From NCBI GenBank assembly GCA_029250345.1, contig JAQXFL010000118.1, forward strand, positions 1-13,401: a stretch of DNA of 13,401 nucleotides, in the 5' to 3' direction. Positions 6,880-13,401 of the stretch are shown here, piece after piece. Source of the stretch: Candidatus Poseidoniaceae archaeon. GTDB taxonomy: Archaea > Thermoplasmatota > Poseidoniia > Poseidoniales > Poseidoniaceae. A program made the translations under genes and the position numbers. The notes under the pieces are model-generated. The model ran no database searches and had not been told where the DNA came from. It was given only the letters and a program-made list of their open reading frames with translations. Position 1 is the first letter of the stretch. Every line of letters begins with the position of its first letter.

Positions 6880-8878
6880 ACCGAACCGTATCGTTCAACT
6901 CGATGAGACGACCATAGGTCACATCGCCGCCGGAGAGGTGGTCGAAAGGCCTGCACAGGTGGTGAAAGAATTACTCGAGAACAGCCTCGATGCAGGCTCA
7001 GAACGCCTCGTCATCACCATAGAGCGTGGCGGGTTTGACTTGATACGAGTCGAAGATGATGGAAGTGGGATTGATGAAGACGACTTGCGACTCGCCCTTG
7101 ATCGGCACGCTACTTCCAAGTTGAAGAAGGCTGAAGATCTCAACTCCATCCATACCCTCGGATTTCGAGGTGAGGCGCTAGCAAGTATCGGCATGGTATC
7201 TCATCTGTCCATATCCAGCCGACCTGCAGGTAAAGTCGGCAAATCCATTACCATGGAAAACGGAGTAAAGGGGAATGTCGAGCCGTTTGGAATGCAGCAC
7301 GGCACCCGAATTGATGTCGAACATCTGTTTCGAAATACCCCTGCTCGACTTGCTTTCCAACGCCGCCCTGCTACTGAAAACTCACGAATAGTGGATGTTG
7401 TTGTGGCTCATGCCATGGCTCACCAGTTGACTGGTTTCCGTTTGGTAATTGACGAGAGAGTCATGTTGGATATTCCAGCTGCTGATTCAATGACCGACCG
7501 ACTTTTTGATCTGCTCGGAGGCCAAGTTGAATCAATGTTGGAGATGACTTCCCCAGATGGTGATGCTGAAGCACCCGGGACCGAGAGGTGGACGGGGTGG
7601 ATCAGTACCCCCGACATCACGCGAGGCAAGGGTGACGACATTCACATTTTGATTAACGACAGGCCAGTTGCTGCAGGCCCATTTTTGCAAGCCATACGCC
7701 GTGGATACAGAACAAGACTCATGCAAGGAAGACATCCAATTGCCGTTCTATCACTCACTCTACCTCCAGATGAGGTGGATGTGAACGTCCACCCTACCAA
7801 ACGAGAAGTGCGGTTGAGGCATTCGTGGAGAGTTCTGGAAAGGCTTGAACGAGCGATTGCCCATACATTGGAATCGGTCCCAACACAACCCGATGCTGCT
7901 GGGGGCATCCCTGGACTTCAAGGCCTTGGTATCCAAAAAGTCACATCGATTCAGGAACACCTTGCTCCGCAACCTTCACCACAGAATACCCTTGATGCGG
8001 CTGCTGGCTCACCAACCCTCGTACTTCCAAAAGAACACCAAGCCGAGACTCCACCTGCTTGGGCAATCGCAGCTGGGGCACAATTGAACCTCCATGGAGG
8101 CCAAGCAACAGAACCTGAGATCGAAGCCAAGAAACGCCCTCAATCAACCGCTCCCGCAGCACAAGATACGTTGCCTGGCTTGGATGAAAAACCAACTGCT
8201 CCCGCATTATCTCCCGCTGAACGAACCCTGCACCGACATGCTGGTTGTGGACATCAGGTCTCTCCGAACGAAGAAAAACCACTCGAGGGCATCATCAATG
8301 AACTTCCGGAAATGGAACCGCTTGCTCAGTTTGCAGATTCATACATTTTAGTCCAGGCAGAAGACGAATTACTTCTTATCGATCAACACGCATTGCATGA
8401 GCGGATTCGATATGAACGCCTGCGTAACGATGAGTCGCTTTGGGAGAGTCAAATGAAACTCCAACCGGTGAACTTGAACCTTGACGCTCGACAATCGGTT
8501 CGAGTCGCTGCGTCGGTCGATACACTGTCACAAGTTGGGTTTTCTCTGCGAGAAGGGGACAGTGGATGGATGGTTGATTCTGCCCCACAATTACTCGAGG
8601 GCGAAGAACTCGTTCCTTTCCTCCTCGATTTACTTCAAGATACTGCAGAGGACGGAGCTCCACTCGAAACAGTCGATAGGAGGAAAGACCACTTGGCATT
8701 CCTCAATGCGTGTAGGGGTGCAGTGAAGGCCAATCAAAAACTCACATTGCCAGAGATGCGAAGATTGCTCGACGACATGAGAAGAATTCCCAACCCTTGG
8801 GCATGCGTTCATGGAAGACCAACTGCGCTACGCTTACCGCTGAACGCTCTCGACCATCACTTTGGGCGGCATGGTTAA
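6872..8878 (+). CDS. mutL: DNA mismatch repair endonuclease MutL
   Basis: MutL is recruited by mismatch-bound MutS. In organisms without MutH it nicks the new strand itself. The 668-residue protein has the complete N-terminal GHKL ATPase: I-A-A-G-E-V-V at 18-24, V-K-E-L-L-E-N-S-L-D-A with catalytic Glu33 and Asn37, D-D-G-S-G-I at 62-67 and L-G-F-R-G-E-A-L from 96. A Pro/Ala/Gln-rich linker spans roughly 345-485. The C-terminal domain has the metal-binding nuclease motif D-Q-H-A-x2-E-x4-E at 504-515, a clamp-binding type Q-M-K-L-Q-P at 527-532, A-C-R around Cys614, C-V-H-G-R-P at 645-650 (usually C-P-H-G-R-P) and F-G-R-H at 664-667. It is therefore the nicking type. An earlier in-frame ATG (6803) lacks support; GGAGGTG six bases upstream decides for 6872. 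The start overlaps mutS by 8 bases, and its stop codon interlocks with that of the convergent aroA. Confidence 0.97.
   Translation: MSEPNRIVQLDETTIGHIAAGEVVERPAQVVKELLENSLDAGSERLVITIERGGFDLIRVEDDGSGIDEDDLRLALDRHATSKLKKAEDLNSIHTLGFRGEALASIGMVSHLSISSRPAGKVGKSITMENGVKGNVEPFGMQHGTRIDVEHLFRNTPARLAFQRRPATENSRIVDVVVAHAMAHQLTGFRLVIDERVMLDIPAADSMTDRLFDLLGGQVESMLEMTSPDGDAEAPGTERWTGWISTPDITRGKGDDIHILINDRPVAAGPFLQAIRRGYRTRLMQGRHPIAVLSLTLPPDEVDVNVHPTKREVRLRHSWRVLERLERAIAHTLESVPTQPDAAGGIPGLQGLGIQKVTSIQEHLAPQPSPQNTLDAAAGSPTLVLPKEHQAETPPAWAIAAGAQLNLHGGQATEPEIEAKKRPQSTAPAAQDTLPGLDEKPTAPALSPAERTLHRHAGCGHQVSPNEEKPLEGIINELPEMEPLAQFADSYILVQAEDELLLIDQHALHERIRYERLRNDESLWESQMKLQPVNLNLDARQSVRVAASVDTLSQVGFSLREGDSGWMVDSAPQLLEGEELVPFLLDLLQDTAEDGAPLETVDRRKDHLAFLNACRGAVKANQKLTLPEMRRLLDDMRRIPNPWACVHGRPTALRLPLNALDHHFGRHG
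8381..8416 (+). other. MutL endonuclease active-site motif
   Basis: This stretch encodes D-Q-H-A-L-H-E-R-I-R-Y-E, an exact match to DQHA-x2-E-x4-E, the metal-binding motif of nicking MutL/PMS2 proteins. It is absent from MutL of MutH-using bacteria such as E. coli (family knowledge). Confidence 0.92.
8875..8878. other. Interlocked convergent stop codons, mutL/aroA
   Basis: The four bases TTAA hold the TAA stop of mutL (8876-8878, plus) and the TAA stop of aroA (8875-8877, minus). There is no intergenic DNA, so any transcription end signal for either gene must lie inside the other gene. Confidence 0.95.
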
Positions 8879-10308
8879 TCTTCAAGTGATGGGATTTGGG
8901 CAGACTCGATTTCAACTCCGGCATCTTGCAACCGTTTAACAAAAGCCTCATCAGCGACATGGTGCAATTTTTGTCCAAGCACCTCACCGCCGGTTTTTGA
9001 AGCGAGAAGGACCGCTGTCATGAACAAACGGTGGTCTCCAAACGTTGGAACGGGATGTTCCGGCTTGCTCGGGACTTGGTTTCCTTCAACCTCTACCCCA
9101 TCGGCATGAAGTGTTGCTTGTAATCCAAAGTGCCCGAGCAACTCAACGGTTCGTGTGAGCCGGTTGCTTTCCTTGTGCGCTGCGTGAGCAGCCCCCGAAA
9201 TCTTCCCACCACCGCCGAGGGCGAGTAAAGCAGCCATTGGTGGCAGAATGTCATTTGAATCCGTCACATCCAAATGAACAGGTTGAGCCTTATCCATTAC
9301 TTCGAGTAAGCCATCCGACCATTGAATGCCGTATTCTATAGCAGATTCTTGAAGGATTTCATGACCAATCGCGTTCTTTTTTCCCGGCCAACCAATGAGT
9401 TGAATCTTCGAAGAAAGACAGTAGGATGCAAGGACTGCGAATGAAGCCATGGAGGCATCACCTGGAACGGCATATGTTTCTTCACCGTTTGGAGACCAAG
9501 GCTTCAGCAGGCACTTTCCATCGCCCAATTCCACTGAACAACCTGCAGATCGAACCATTTCCGCTGTCAAATTCGAATGCCGATTTGAAACTCCTTTCCC
9601 TTCCAGAGTGAGAACCGTATCAGTTGGTAGATTTGTCGACGCTAAAATCCATGAAGAAAGTGGTTGACTGGAGTGAGAGATGTCGAGTTCTACTCCGGAT
9701 TGCAGCTTATCTGTATCCCACGGACCTGAAAGAATCACTGGTAAACGTTCCAAACCTTGTCCGATCGACACTTCGACTCCGGCTTGACGCAATGAGTCCC
9801 ACAGAGGTTCTGAATTGCGCATACGGAGCGACTGATCTCCATCAAGCATAATTGGACCCTCCATCCCTGCCACTAAGCCGGCAAGAAATCGTAGAGCAGT
9901 ACCTGAGTTTGCTGCATTGAGGACGCTTGCCGGTCGACGAAATCCGCCCGTACCCACACCGTGCATGACCCATTTGACTGAAAGTGGGTGTGGACCAAGT
10001 TCCATCGGATTGATTTGGGTCAACAAATCCCCTGCAGCGTCATAATCGTCGAACTTGACACCCATCTGTGCTAAACAATTCCGCATGGCACGGACATCGT
10101 CACCCGAGGCTGCGACGTTTTCGAGAGTAATACTTTGAGAGGTTTGGGAGTAAAGAGCGAGGGCTCGGATGAGATGGCTTTTCGAAGGAGGTAAACGCCA
10201 GTTAACCTTCGTGAAACTTGAACGAGGAGTAATTCGAAGAATACGTAAATCATTGCGCCTGTGGTCCTTTCCGGAAGTGGTCCAGCGCTTCACCCACTTC
10301 TTCGCCAT
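8875..10308 (-). CDS. aroA: 3-phosphoshikimate 1-carboxyvinyltransferase (EPSP synthase)
   Basis: AroA transfers the enolpyruvyl group of PEP to shikimate-3-phosphate, the sixth step of the shikimate route to aromatic amino acids. The family blocks appear in order in this 477-residue protein: L-P-P-S-K-S with Lys43 and Arg48; N-S-G-T-A-L-R-F at 134-141; L-D-G-D-Q-S-L-R-M-R at 155-164; H-S-S-Q at 212-215; V-P-G-D-A-S at 281-286; N-D-I-L-P with catalytic-type Asp353; H-K-E-S-N-R at 378-383 (usually K-E-S/T-D-R); and G-D-H-R at 424-427. The protein is longer than the usual ~430 residues, partly from a basic N-terminal extension of about 30 residues. The start at 10308 has GGAAG four bases and GGAGA eleven bases upstream; an in-frame start at 10383 would overlap moaA. 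The gene is divergent from moaA. Substitutions at R-N (usually R-P) and E-S-N-R mark a divergent family member, but the key residues remain. Confidence 0.93.
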   Translation of the reverse strand: MAKKWVKRWTTSGKDHRRNDLRILRITPRSSFTKVNWRLPPSKSHLIRALALYSQTSQSITLENVAASGDDVRAMRNCLAQMGVKFDDYDAAGDLLTQINPMELGPHPLSVKWVMHGVGTGGFRRPASVLNAANSGTALRFLAGLVAGMEGPIMLDGDQSLRMRNSEPLWDSLRQAGVEVSIGQGLERLPVILSGPWDTDKLQSGVELDISHSSQPLSSWILASTNLPTDTVLTLEGKGVSNRHSNLTAEMVRSAGCSVELGDGKCLLKPWSPNGEETYAVPGDASMASFAVLASYCLSSKIQLIGWPGKKNAIGHEILQESAIEYGIQWSDGLLEVMDKAQPVHLDVTDSNDILPPMAALLALGGGGKISGAAHAAHKESNRLTRTVELLGHFGLQATLHADGVEVEGNQVPSKPEHPVPTFGDHRLFMTAVLLASKTGGEVLGQKLHHVADEAFVKRLQDAGVEIESAQIPSLED

Positions 10309-10350
10309 GGTGCTTCCAATCTCCGAATACCCATCAACCCTTGCAACACA

Positions 10351-10360
10351 GAATAAAAAG
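10351..10360. promoter_or_regulatory. Candidate shared bidirectional TATA element, aroA/moaA
   Basis: GAATAAAAAG is the only AT-rich box in the 74-base spacer between the divergent genes. On the plus strand its centre is about 27 bases before the moaA ATG at 10383, predicting a leaderless moaA message. On the minus strand CTTTTTATTC would start aroA transcription near 10330, leaving a leader of about 20 bases that holds the Shine-Dalgarno-like GGAGATTGGAAG. Use in both directions is inference. Confidence 0.45.
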
Positions 10361-10382
10361 CCGAAGCCGCATAGCCCGTTCA

Positions 10383-11387
10383 ATGTCGATTGAAGATTCC
10401 ATGGGTCGCCCCTTGAGGGACCTGCGCATCTCCATCACAGACCGCTGTAATTTCAGGTGCACATACTGCATGCCAAGAGAGAAATTCGGGGCTGAACACG
10501 CCTTTCTTGCCAAACAAGAAATTCTCTCCTATGAGGAAATGACAACCGTTGTTGAATCACTGCTACCGCTCGGGCTCAAAAAAGTTCGAATAACTGGGGG
10601 TGAACCTTTGCTTCGAAAAGACCTGAGTGTATTTGTTGCAATGCTGCGAGGCTTAGATTCCGAGTTGGATATTGCACTGACGACAAATGGAGTTCTGTTG
10701 GAAAGGCATGCTTCAACATTGTTTGAAGCAGGACTTAACAGGGTCACTGTGAGTATTGATGCCGTCAATGTTGAAATGTTCCAAAGCATCACTGACAGTA
10801 AGAATACACCAAAGGAAGTCTTTACCGGTATCGAAAAAGCCCAGCAGTGTGGACTGGGCGTAAAGGTCAACTGCGTCGTGAAAAGCGGAGTGAATGAACA
10901 GGAAATCATCCCTTTAGTTCAAGCATGTTCACAACGAAAGATTGCAGTGCGTTTCATTGAATTCATGGATGTTGGAACGACCAACAACTGGAATCTCGAA
11001 TCGGTCGTGACGGGTGAAGAAATGCGTCAGCAAATTATGAATCACTTTGGAAATTTGAAGAAGAGCCCTGCACAACATCCGTCTGATGTTGCACGTATGT
11101 GGAGTTTGGAAGATGGGACTGAGATCGGATTTATCGAATCGGTAAGTAATCCGTTTTGTGGAAATTGTACGCGGGCCCGCCTATCTGCTCATGGCTCAAT
11201 CTACACGTGTTTGTTTTCAGAGAGTGGAGTTGATATCCGAAGCATTCTGCGATTTGGAGCAACGAGCGTAGAAGTTGCCAAACTGATTCAAGAAATCTGG
11301 ACAAAACGCAAGGATCGCTATTCTGAGATTCGTGGGGAAGCAGACACCGAGCGGAAGCCCGTAGAAATGTCTTTTATTGGCGGTTAA
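10383..11387 (+). CDS. moaA: GTP 3',8-cyclase MoaA (molybdopterin biosynthesis)
   Basis: MoaA is a radical-SAM enzyme that rearranges GTP to 3',8-cyclo-dihydro-GTP, the first committed step of molybdenum/tungsten cofactor synthesis, before MoaC. The 334-residue protein has every family mark. The N-terminal C-x3-C-x2-C cluster is Cys22, Cys26 and Cys29 within D-R-C-N-F-R-C-T-Y-C-M-P. T-G-G-E-P-L is at 71-76. The second Fe-S site C-x2-C-x13-C is Cys259, Cys262 and Cys276. The protein ends in the obligatory Gly-Gly tail (S-F-I-G-G). The ATG at 10383 is chosen because the TATA-like box at 10351-10360 fits a leaderless start there; no Shine-Dalgarno is present. An ATG at 10401 is a possible alternative. 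No other moa gene is in the window. It converges on the pilin-like gene with stops sharing TTAA. Confidence 0.96.
   Translation: MSIEDSMGRPLRDLRISITDRCNFRCTYCMPREKFGAEHAFLAKQEILSYEEMTTVVESLLPLGLKKVRITGGEPLLRKDLSVFVAMLRGLDSELDIALTTNGVLLERHASTLFEAGLNRVTVSIDAVNVEMFQSITDSKNTPKEVFTGIEKAQQCGLGVKVNCVVKSGVNEQEIIPLVQACSQRKIAVRFIEFMDVGTTNNWNLESVVTGEEMRQQIMNHFGNLKKSPAQHPSDVARMWSLEDGTEIGFIESVSNPFCGNCTRARLSAHGSIYTCLFSESGVDIRSILRFGATSVEVAKLIQEIWTKRKDRYSEIRGEADTERKPVEMSFIGG
11384..11387. other. Interlocked convergent stop codons, moaA/pilin
   Basis: TTAA contains the TAA of moaA (11385-11387, plus) and the TAA of the pilin-like gene (11384-11386, minus). The arrangement is identical to the mutL/aroA junction, including the preceding GG. 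Confidence 0.95.
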
Positions 11388-11881
11388 GACTCGATAGGCG
11401 GTAAGACAACATTTACCAGCACTGAATTGGTTGAGAGGTCAATGAGTTGGAATCGCCAAGTGCCAGTGTCTGAACCAATCGTTGTCGAATCGATTACAAA
11501 GTAATCCCCTTGGCTTACAGAATATCCCGCATCTCGGTCTTGGAACGATATGTTTGCACCGATGAGCCCGTATACATCCGAATCGCTCACAAGCCCCCTC
11601 AATGTATTGCCTTGAGTGACGTTTTCAGGCGCAAGGGAAAATTGTATTTTTGCTGGATCGATCGTTTGGTCGAGTGAAGTCATTCGGACGACATGGAAAC
11701 CGTTGGATAATCCTCGAACGCTTACAGTTGCTTGAGCTGCAGGCTTCTCAGCGGTGGTTAGAGCACCTTGCATCAAAACAAACACCATACTGGAAAGCAT
11801 GACAGTTATGGCGAGCAGAAGAACAGTAGCGATAACGGGGCTCACAGCCTCGTTGTTGTTCGCCCTTCGGACACTGCGCAT
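11384..11881 (-). CDS. Archaeal type IV pilin-like protein
   Basis: This 165-residue protein has the hallmark archaeal pilin N-terminus: a short charged leader (residues 1-12, M-R-S-V-R-R-A-N-N-N-E-A), then V-S-P-V-I-A-T-V-L-L-L-A-I-T-V running into a hydrophobic helix to about residue 40. Family knowledge predicts cleavage by a PibD/EppA-type prepilin peptidase close to Ala12/Val13 and assembly through the hydrophobic helix. The remaining ~125 residues are strand-rich, with W-R-F-Q-L-I-D near 142-148 and an end in L-P-P-I-E-S, like the Ig-type head of small archaeal pilins. AGGTG (11886-11890) lies four bases before the ATG. No assembly ATPase or platform gene is nearby, so it may be a minor pilin or cell-surface subunit served by machinery elsewhere. 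It lies 74 bases downstream of the reductase and may share its transcript. Confidence 0.85.
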   Translation of the reverse strand: MRSVRRANNNEAVSPVIATVLLLAITVMLSSMVFVLMQGALTTAEKPAAQATVSVRGLSNGFHVVRMTSLDQTIDPAKIQFSLAPENVTQGNTLRGLVSDSDVYGLIGANISFQDRDAGYSVSQGDYFVIDSTTIGSDTGTWRFQLIDLSTNSVLVNVVLPPIES

Positions 11882-11955
11882 GATACACCTGTGCAGTCGA
11901 TAGGTCTTGAACCAACCGTTTCAAAGTCTGTTGTGGAGAGCATCTTACCGATGAA

Positions 11956-13101
11956 TCAAAACAACCACATTGGCTTGTCGCATTCCATAGCACGCTTTAT
12001 GCCGCCAATAGGACCCAGAACCCTCAACAACGTTTCAGTGATTAAGTCGCCTTTGAAGAAGACATAACCCATGTTTTTGGAACGCAAGGAATTCTTGAGT
12101 GCTCGTCCCATTGATGCCCTGACCCGAACCTCATATTGTTCGAGAGGCGTTCCGTCTCTCATATTGTCAACAATTGCTTCAGCAGCAAAACACCCAGAGA
12201 TAATGGCTTGAGAAATCCCTCCACCGTTGCTCGGCATAACCAGACCTGCTGCATCGCCAATTGCCAATGTCGTACCGTCGACCATCGATTTCACAGGCCC
12301 GCCCATTGGAATCCAACCACCGCCCCAGGAAAGTATTTCGAGATTTAATGAATCACAAAATTCGGTCAAGTGGTCTTTCAGATTCCCTTTCAAGTAACCT
12401 GCTCGAACCCCAAGTCCGACATTGGCAGTATCTGGGCCTTTAGGAATAATCCAAGCATAACCTGACGGAGCGACTGAACCCAAGAAAACATCGAAAGTTT
12501 CTGGTACTTCACCCTGTACTTGGGCGTAAACAGTTGGAACTTGGTCTTTTGGTCTATAGCGCTCATCATCGCCATGCCTCAAACGGCCAACATGGGCCAA
12601 TGAGCCGCTGGCATCGATGAGATAGTCAAACGAATAACGGTTTTTGGTTGTTACCAAAAGATCACGATCGAGTTTTGATTGGTGTTGGATTCGAGTCATT
12701 GCTTCACCCGTGCGAATTTCTGCTCCTGCCTGGATGGCTTTATCGCAAAGGAAGCCGTCAAAGTGTAGGCGATGTCCTGCAAATGCATCCAAATCAAAGT
12801 GGTATGCCTTCCCCGATGGGAGGAAAACTCGCATGTTATCCAGGTGATGCAAACGAAGGCGGTCTGGGAATTCGAAGTAATCCTTCAACCACTGATGATC
12901 ATCGAGATTCGAAAAAGTACCAACTACTTCTCCCCAGTTCGGGATACATTCACCACACTGAGCCGGATTTCCGACAATTTCTCGTCTCTCGATCATCAGA
13001 ACATCAATTCCTTCCTCAGCCAACTTCTGTGCGCACGCCGAGCCTGCAGGACCTGCTCCGATGACAATCACTTGCCGATGTTGAACCTCTTTTCGACCCA
13101 T
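11956..13101 (-). CDS. Geranylgeranyl reductase family FAD protein (archaeal lipid saturation)
   Basis: This is a flavoprotein of the geranylgeranyl/digeranylgeranylglycerophospholipid reductase family, which hydrogenates the isoprenoid chains of archaeal membrane lipids. The 381-residue protein has the FAD-binding V-I-G-A-G-P-A-G at 13-20 followed by an acidic strand end (I-E-R), the C-G-E-C box at 49-52 (others usually have C-G-E-G), Y-A-W-I-I-P-K-G at 215-222 (family motif Y-x-W-x-F-P-K) and G-D-A-A-G at 282-286 followed by P-S-N-G-G-G-I. The ATG at 13101 is preferred because GAGG (13109-13112) is seven bases upstream; a GTG at 13107 would leave almost no spacing. It starts nine bases after the end of a prenyl diphosphate synthase, so chain synthesis and chain saturation are in one operon. 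The exact substrate (free GGPP, lipid or quinone side chain) cannot be decided from sequence. Confidence 0.92.
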   Translation of the reverse strand: MGRKEVQHRQVIVIGAGPAGSACAQKLAEEGIDVLMIERREIVGNPAQCGECIPNWGEVVGTFSNLDDHQWLKDYFEFPDRLRLHHLDNMRVFLPSGKAYHFDLDAFAGHRLHFDGFLCDKAIQAGAEIRTGEAMTRIQHQSKLDRDLLVTTKNRYSFDYLIDASGSLAHVGRLRHGDDERYRPKDQVPTVYAQVQGEVPETFDVFLGSVAPSGYAWIIPKGPDTANVGLGVRAGYLKGNLKDHLTEFCDSLNLEILSWGGGWIPMGGPVKSMVDGTTLAIGDAAGLVMPSNGGGISQAIISGCFAAEAIVDNMRDGTPLEQYEVRVRASMGRALKNSLRSKNMGYVFFKGDLITETLLRVLGPIGGIKRAMECDKPMWLF

Positions 13102-13110
13102 TCTCACGCC

Positions 13111-13401
13111 TCACAAGTGTCGATTCATGACGTATTCAGTGATGTGCAACATCAGAGATTTAGCATCGCTGTCTGGAAACGCATCGAGTTCGTTAATAGC
13201 ACGTTCAAGATGTGTTCGTACCAATATTTCGGCATACCGCAGACTTTGAGAGTAGTTGAGCAACGACATCAACTCATCGAACAATCCGTCGTGGAAGTTC
13301 TCGATGATATGTGCAAGTCGGTGACGTTCCTCTCCGTGAGAAAGGGTCAGTGCGTGAATCAATGGGAGCGTCATTTTACCTTCAATAACGTCCGCCCCTC
13401 G
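13111..13401 (-). CDS. Trans-polyprenyl (geranylgeranyl) diphosphate synthase, C-terminal part
   Basis: The frame is open through the right edge and 96 C-terminal residues are in the window. They begin R-G-A-D-V-I-E-G-K-M-T-L-P-L-I-H-A-L. The G-K-x-T-L-P-L-I-x-A-L box is the signature that follows the second Asp-rich motif in trans-isoprenyl diphosphate synthases. The remaining part is helical, as expected (Y-A-E-I-L-V-R-T-H-L-E-R-A-I-N-E-L). Both Asp-rich catalytic motifs lie outside, so chain length cannot be judged; GGPP is likely from context. The ATG at 13374 is internal, because conserved sequence continues upstream of it. The stop (TGA, 13111-13113) overlaps the ribosome site of the geranylgeranyl reductase. 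Confidence 0.88.
   Translation of the reverse strand, partial: RGADVIEGKMTLPLIHALTLSHGEERHRLAHIIENFHDGLFDELMSLLNYSQSLRYAEILVRTHLERAINELDAFPDSDAKSLMLHITEYVMNRHL

Noticed and set aside
8162..8182. Second clamp motif in the MutL linker (Q-D-T-L-P-G-L)
   Set aside because: It lacks the aromatic residues of a PIP-box and lies in a Gln/Pro-rich linker where such matches arise by chance. The motif at 527-532 is the better candidate.
10309..10383. Extension of aroA to the in-frame ATG at 10383
   Set aside because: It would cover the shared promoter region and overlap the moaA start. The added residues are hydrophobic and not part of the enzyme family.
1..13401. CRISPR array, tRNA or rRNA gene, insertion sequence, integration site
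   Set aside because: No regularly spaced repeats, cloverleaf-like intergenic segment, transposase motif or flanking duplications were seen. The Cas4-like N-terminus at the left edge is not accompanied by any other CRISPR feature.

Overview
The window looks like a piece of a planktonic euryarchaeal genome, most plausibly Marine Group II/III (Poseidoniales or a relative near Thermoplasmatota). The archaeal evidence is a full-length ABCE1/Rli1 recycling factor, an archaeal-type L10e (uL16) ribosomal protein, a pilin with the archaeal AVSPVIATVLL-type N-terminus, and an isoprenoid-lipid pair (prenyl diphosphate synthase end plus geranylgeranyl reductase). The bacterial-looking part is a compact mutS-mutL operon. 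This mixture, with balanced base composition and tight spacing, fits that lineage, but the taxonomic placement is inference. No tRNA, rRNA, CRISPR array, insertion sequence or integration scar was found. Genes fill almost the whole window, and no gene-free stretch exceeds about 150 bases.

Layout. (1) Positions 1-2720, minus strand: L10e, then ABCE1, then the N-terminal part of a probable PD-(D/E)XK (RecB/Cas4-like) nuclease that runs off the left edge. The L10e-ABCE1 spacer carries two compact inverted repeats. (2) Positions 2869-4116, plus strand: a two-membrane-segment protein of unknown function with a large, probably beta-propeller, external domain. (3) Positions 4225-8878, plus strand: mutS and mutL, overlapping by 8 bases. 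(4) Positions 8875-10308, minus strand: aroA (EPSP synthase). (5) Positions 10383-11387, plus strand: moaA. (6) Positions 11384-13401, minus strand: end of a polyprenyl diphosphate synthase, geranylgeranyl reductase, then a pilin-like gene.

How the genes work together. L10e and ABCE1 both serve the ribosome. MutS and MutL form a methyl-independent mismatch repair pair: MutS has the F-Y-E mismatch-reading motif and MutL has the DQHA-x2-E-x4-E nicking motif. MutS also carries a textbook PCNA-interacting peptide (QSSLMGYF) in its C-terminal region, where bacterial MutS has its beta-clamp motif. This suggests a bacterial repair system rewired to the archaeal sliding clamp, and it is the most interesting single observation here. 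The prenyl synthase and reductase make and saturate the isoprenoid chains of archaeal membrane lipids. AroA and MoaA are single pathway genes (shikimate, molybdopterin) expressed divergently from a 74-base spacer.

Other patterns. Both convergent gene pairs end in the same interlocked GGTTAA, with the two stop codons sharing TTAA. Several starts are preceded by an ATAAA(A)GG-like TATA element, sometimes with an almost leaderless start.
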